A DNA stretch of 64,000 nt from Deltaproteobacteria bacterium (GTDB taxonomy: Bacteria > Desulfobacterota > Desulfobacteria > Desulfobacterales > Desulfosarcinaceae). The notes beneath the pieces are model-generated. The model ran no database searches, was not told the origin of the DNA, and was given only the letters and a program-made list of their open reading frames with translations. The stretch spans positions 62,001 to 126,000 of the forward strand of contig JAKALP010000003.1 in NCBI GenBank assembly GCA_021824175.1, written 5' to 3'. Both the position numbers and the translations under genes were made by a program. How positions within the stretch are numbered: the stretch's first letter is position 1; each line of letters starts with the position of its first letter. Positions 61,294 to 64,000 of the stretch are shown here, piece by piece.

Positions 61294-64000
61294 CACTTTT
61301 CGGATAGGCGGTTAAGGGCTGGATTGTCGATGATTTCCAGCCCCCGGATCATGGCGAAGAGCCGGTGGTCGGGTTTGACGAAATAGAGATCCGCCAGTTT
61401 GATGCCTTTGTTGTCCGGGGCGGTAAACCGCACTTCGCAGCGCAGAGTACCGCTTTGCGGCGCGGGGCAGTACTGGGTGTACTTCTTCAACTGCGACGGC
61501 AAGGCGGTAGTATTCAGTTGCGTGCGCAGCCAAAAGCCCACCAGTTGCAGACCGCCGTCGATGATGAGCGGATCGATCAGCCAGCGCGCCTGGTCGGGCG
61601 CCCCCTGCATAAAGCTTTTGGGAGCACAGCCGCGCAGACGGCCGATGATGCCGTCCTTGCCCATGGCCTGAATCTCTTCCACTCCTTGCCAGAGCGGCCC
61701 GTGGAACATGTACTGCCGATAGGCGTCGGCCAAGGTGATGGCAAACGGCGCCGGCTCGGTCAGGTCAAGACCCACATGGGGGCGAAATACTACCGGATCA
61801 CGGCCCATTTCCACCCGGGCTTCATAAAAGAGCCGCCCCTCCTTATCCGGGTCGCGGATGACCACCTTCAAGGCCACATGATCTTCGGATTTGATCAACG
61901 GCGTGGCCGCGATGCGCACCAGCTCGTGGCCGTTTTTCAAAATGATGCCGCGATAGACTTTGAGGTCCGACACGGCTTTGAGGTGCAGATCGGGATACCG
62001 ATAGGCCGCGGCCTCGGCCATCAGCTCCATGGCCATGGCCATGGGCAGCACCGGCAGACCGTCCAGGCGGTGATGGTCGAGATAGATGTCGCGCTCAAGC
62101 TCCAGACGGCGCACCACCTCCACATTGCCGTCCAGCAGCGGCTTGAAATTGGCGTTGATGAAGAACAGCGGCAGCTGCTCGGCTTTTTTAGCCGGGGTGA
62201 CGGCCCGCTTGCGGTCATCCCAGCCGCCGAAGATCACTTCGGCCTGGGAGGCAGCGCCGTGGCTGATCTCATCCAGGAAACAGCGCACGCCCACCTGGGG
62301 CGCGATCAGGCTGACCCCCATGGCTTCAAACTTCTGGCGCAATTCGGCGCTGACCATGCCCTGGCTCTCCCAGGGTCCCCACATGAGGGCGGCCACCCGG
62401 CCCGGCCAGCGACGGTTCAGCGCCAGCGCGGACTTGGTGTACACCTCGTTGGCCGCGGCGTAGTCCGCCTGGCCCACGTTGCCGAAGCGACCGGCCACTG
62501 AGGAGAAAAGGGCCAGGAAGCGCAGCGAGTCAGCGCGCAGCTTGCGGCTCAGGATGAACAGGCTGTCGGCCTTGGTGTCAAAGACCCTGGCAAAGGAGTG
62601 GATCTCTTTGTCGCGCACCAGTTTGTCTTCGATCAGGCCCGCGCCGTGCAGCACGCCGTCAATGTGACCGTACTCCTGGTAAATGGTATCGAGCACTGCT
62701 CCCAAGGAGGCTTCGTCCGTGACATCGGCCTCGAAATAACGCACCTGGGAGCCGGCGGCTTGCAGTTGGGCCAGGGTCTGGCGAACTTCACGTTGGCGAA
62801 TCAGGCGGGTATAGGCTCGCTCCACATCCATGGGTTTGACCTTGGCCTGACCCGCCTTGAGGCGCTGGGTCAAAATGGCCTTCAACTGTTTATGATCCTC
62901 GATGCCGGCGGTCTCCGGGTCCTCGGCCGCGGTCAGCGGCGTGCGGCCCACCAGCAGCAGCGTGGGCTGGAAACGGCGCGCCAGTTCCAGGGCGATGGTG
63001 GCCGTAATGCCGCGCGCCCCGCCCGTGATCAACACCCGCCAGTTGGAATCCATGGCCATTGCCGGTGGCTGGCTTGCGTCCACTGGGGCCGGCACCGCAT
63101 CCAAGATGAGGCGGCGGCCATTCACGTAAGCCACCTCCACATCGGCGCAGGCCGTGCGCCACTCATCCGCGATTTGGAGGATGCGCGTCTCCTCGGCAGC
63201 GGTGGGGTCCAGATCCAGGGCGCGCACATTGAGCCCGGGATTTTCCAAGGCCACGGTTTTCAAAAAGCCGGTGATGGCGCCGCTGCCGGGGAAGAATGGG
63301 GACTGGGTCCCGGGATCAGCGCTGGCATCCGTTAAACTGCCAAAAGCCGCGCCCATGGCAGTAACCGCCACCACACCGGCCCGTCCGGCTTCGATGGCCG
63401 CCGTGAGATCACCGCTGAGGTGTTTGGTCAGATAGAAAAGACTTTTTACTTCCAGGGCCAGGCGCTGGCGCCACTGGGACAAATTCATGCTTTCAAAGGG
63501 GATCGCGGCGGACAGGGGCGCCAGATGCAGCAACCCCGCAATGGGCCCGTGCTGGGTCCGGATTTGCGCCACGATGGCTTCGACTTGGTCGGCGGCGGTC
63601 AGATCGGCCGCAAATTCGTTATCAGCGCCGGCCTGGCCCGTTGGCCGGTGAACCAGGCGCACAGGCCGGGCCTGCAGACTGCGCAGCCGGGCCATGACGC
63701 CTTCGGCCAGGGAATCATCGGGCATCTGGGTGACCAGGATGGTTTTATCGACCCAGGCCATTTGGCCGGTGGGCAACAAAGGTTGCTCCCGGCTGGTCAG
63801 GATAAACCGGCGAATGGCGCGGGTGCCGGCCGCCTGGACCGGGTCAGGGCCTGCCAGGGATGTGGCCGCCATCCAGGCCAGCGTATCGGCCAGGCGCAGC
63901 GCTGCCGTGCCTTGAGACGCATCGATCATGGGCGCGGCGCCGACCTTCCGGGCCACGGCGGCGGCAAAAGCTTCCAGAAGCTGGCGCCGGCCTTCGGTGT
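61293..64000 (-). CDS. Pfa-like ketoreductase-dehydratase protein (5' end outside window)
   Basis: Open to the right edge; the GTG at 63956 is internal, since EGRRQLLEAFAAAV precedes it in frame. About 900 residues are visible. First a non-catalytic reductase-like subdomain, then an active ketoreductase (NADPH loop LITGGARGITATIALELA; catalytic Ser and Tyr in FSSVAGRFGNVGQADYAAANE), then a double-hotdog dehydratase (His in LDHHRLDGLPVLPM, MFHGPLW, and Asp in LIIDGGLQLVGFW). It would reduce beta-keto to hydroxyl and dehydrate to enoyl. The missing N-terminus probably contains carrier or KS domains. Its stop overlaps the KS-AT-DH start (TGATG). Confidence 0.92.
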   Translation of the reverse strand, partial: TEGRRQLLEAFAAAVARKVGAAPMIDASQGTAALRLADTLAWMAATSLAGPDPVQAAGTRAIRRFILTSREQPLLPTGQMAWVDKTILVTQMPDDSLAEGVMARLRSLQARPVRLVHRPTGQAGADNEFAADLTAADQVEAIVAQIRTQHGPIAGLLHLAPLSAAIPFESMNLSQWRQRLALEVKSLFYLTKHLSGDLTAAIEAGRAGVVAVTAMGAAFGSLTDASADPGTQSPFFPGSGAITGFLKTVALENPGLNVRALDLDPTAAEETRILQIADEWRTACADVEVAYVNGRRLILDAVPAPVDASQPPAMAMDSNWRVLITGGARGITATIALELARRFQPTLLLVGRTPLTAAEDPETAGIEDHKQLKAILTQRLKAGQAKVKPMDVERAYTRLIRQREVRQTLAQLQAAGSQVRYFEADVTDEASLGAVLDTIYQEYGHIDGVLHGAGLIEDKLVRDKEIHSFARVFDTKADSLFILSRKLRADSLRFLALFSSVAGRFGNVGQADYAAANEVYTKSALALNRRWPGRVAALMWGPWESQGMVSAELRQKFEAMGVSLIAPQVGVRCFLDEISHGAASQAEVIFGGWDDRKRAVTPAKKAEQLPLFFINANFKPLLDGNVEVVRRLELERDIYLDHHRLDGLPVLPMAMAMELMAEAAAYRYPDLHLKAVSDLKVYRGIILKNGHELVRIAATPLIKSEDHVALKVVIRDPDKEGRLFYEARVEMGRDPVVFRPHVGLDLTEPAPFAITLADAYRQYMFHGPLWQGVEEIQAMGKDGIIGRLRGCAPKSFMQGAPDQARWLIDPLIIDGGLQLVGFWLRTQLNTTALPSQLKKYTQYCPAPQSGTLRCEVRFTAPDNKGIKLADLYFVKPDHRLFAMIRGLEIIDNPALNRLSEK

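Overview
The window reads as chromosome of an anaerobic, high-GC Gram-negative bacterium, most likely a Desulfobacterota (deltaproteobacterial, sulfate-reducer-like) lineage. This is an inference from gene content: a glutamate synthase fused to a GltD-type flavoprotein and a 2[4Fe-4S] ferredoxin, a tetrahaem c3-type cytochrome, a giant DUF3683/GlcD/CCG redox protein, a Hyf-type membrane complex, MopE-repeat surface proteins and a Pfa-like lipid/polyketide synthase. No rRNA, tRNA, CRISPR array, insertion sequence or phage gene was seen.

Layout. 0-8.6 kb: nitrogen/nucleotide block (glutamate synthase fusion, carA, carB, purF). 8.6-10.8 kb: cyclic-nucleotide-binding protein translationally coupled to a radical SAM protein, plus a 56-residue orphan. 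11-14.1 kb (minus): cytochrome c, TatC, TatB, MltA. 14.3-18 kb (minus): YceH and a FecCD/BtuFCD-type ABC importer. 18.4-21 kb: cysC, gph, DUF882 peptidase. 21.2-24.8 kb (minus): DUF3683 redox fusion. 25.2-32.8 kb: six-gene Hyf/Ehr-like complex whose large subunit has lost the nickel-binding cysteines. 32.9-44.1 kb: two secreted alpha/beta hydrolase paralogues, a chemoreceptor, a MoxR-DUF58-transglutaminase operon (DUF58 frameshifted) and two tandem TetR paralogues. 44.4-49.0 kb (minus): a 1525-residue lipoprotein with 17 MopE-type motifs. 49.6-64 kb (minus, running off the right edge): a Pfa-like secondary-lipid/polyketide operon with KR-DH, KS-AT-DH, ACP, phosphodiesterase, alpha/beta hydrolase, sulfotransferase, secreted propeller-like protein and a separate acyltransferase.

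How parts may work together. The sulfotransferase and adjacent hydrolase resemble the ST-TE pair that ends curacin and cyanobacterial olefin synthesis by sulfation and decarboxylation; the hydrolase has its candidate acid (Glu119) after strand 6 and none at the usual place. The APS kinase at 18.4 kb would supply the PAPS such a step needs, which dissimilatory sulfate reduction itself does not require.

The most pervasive unexplained signal is a set of intergenic quasi-palindromes: short degenerate tandem units (6-14 bp) arranged as inverted arms. They occur at about a dozen loci, roughly one per 5 kb, often inside otherwise tightly packed operons. Several unit types recur tens of kilobases apart (GTACGA at 18.1 and 54.5 kb; TTAAGTTTAAAG at 3.6 and 27.2 kb; GGTGGAAGGT at 15.3, 27.2 and 54.6 kb; AACGAATC at the starts of carA and purF).
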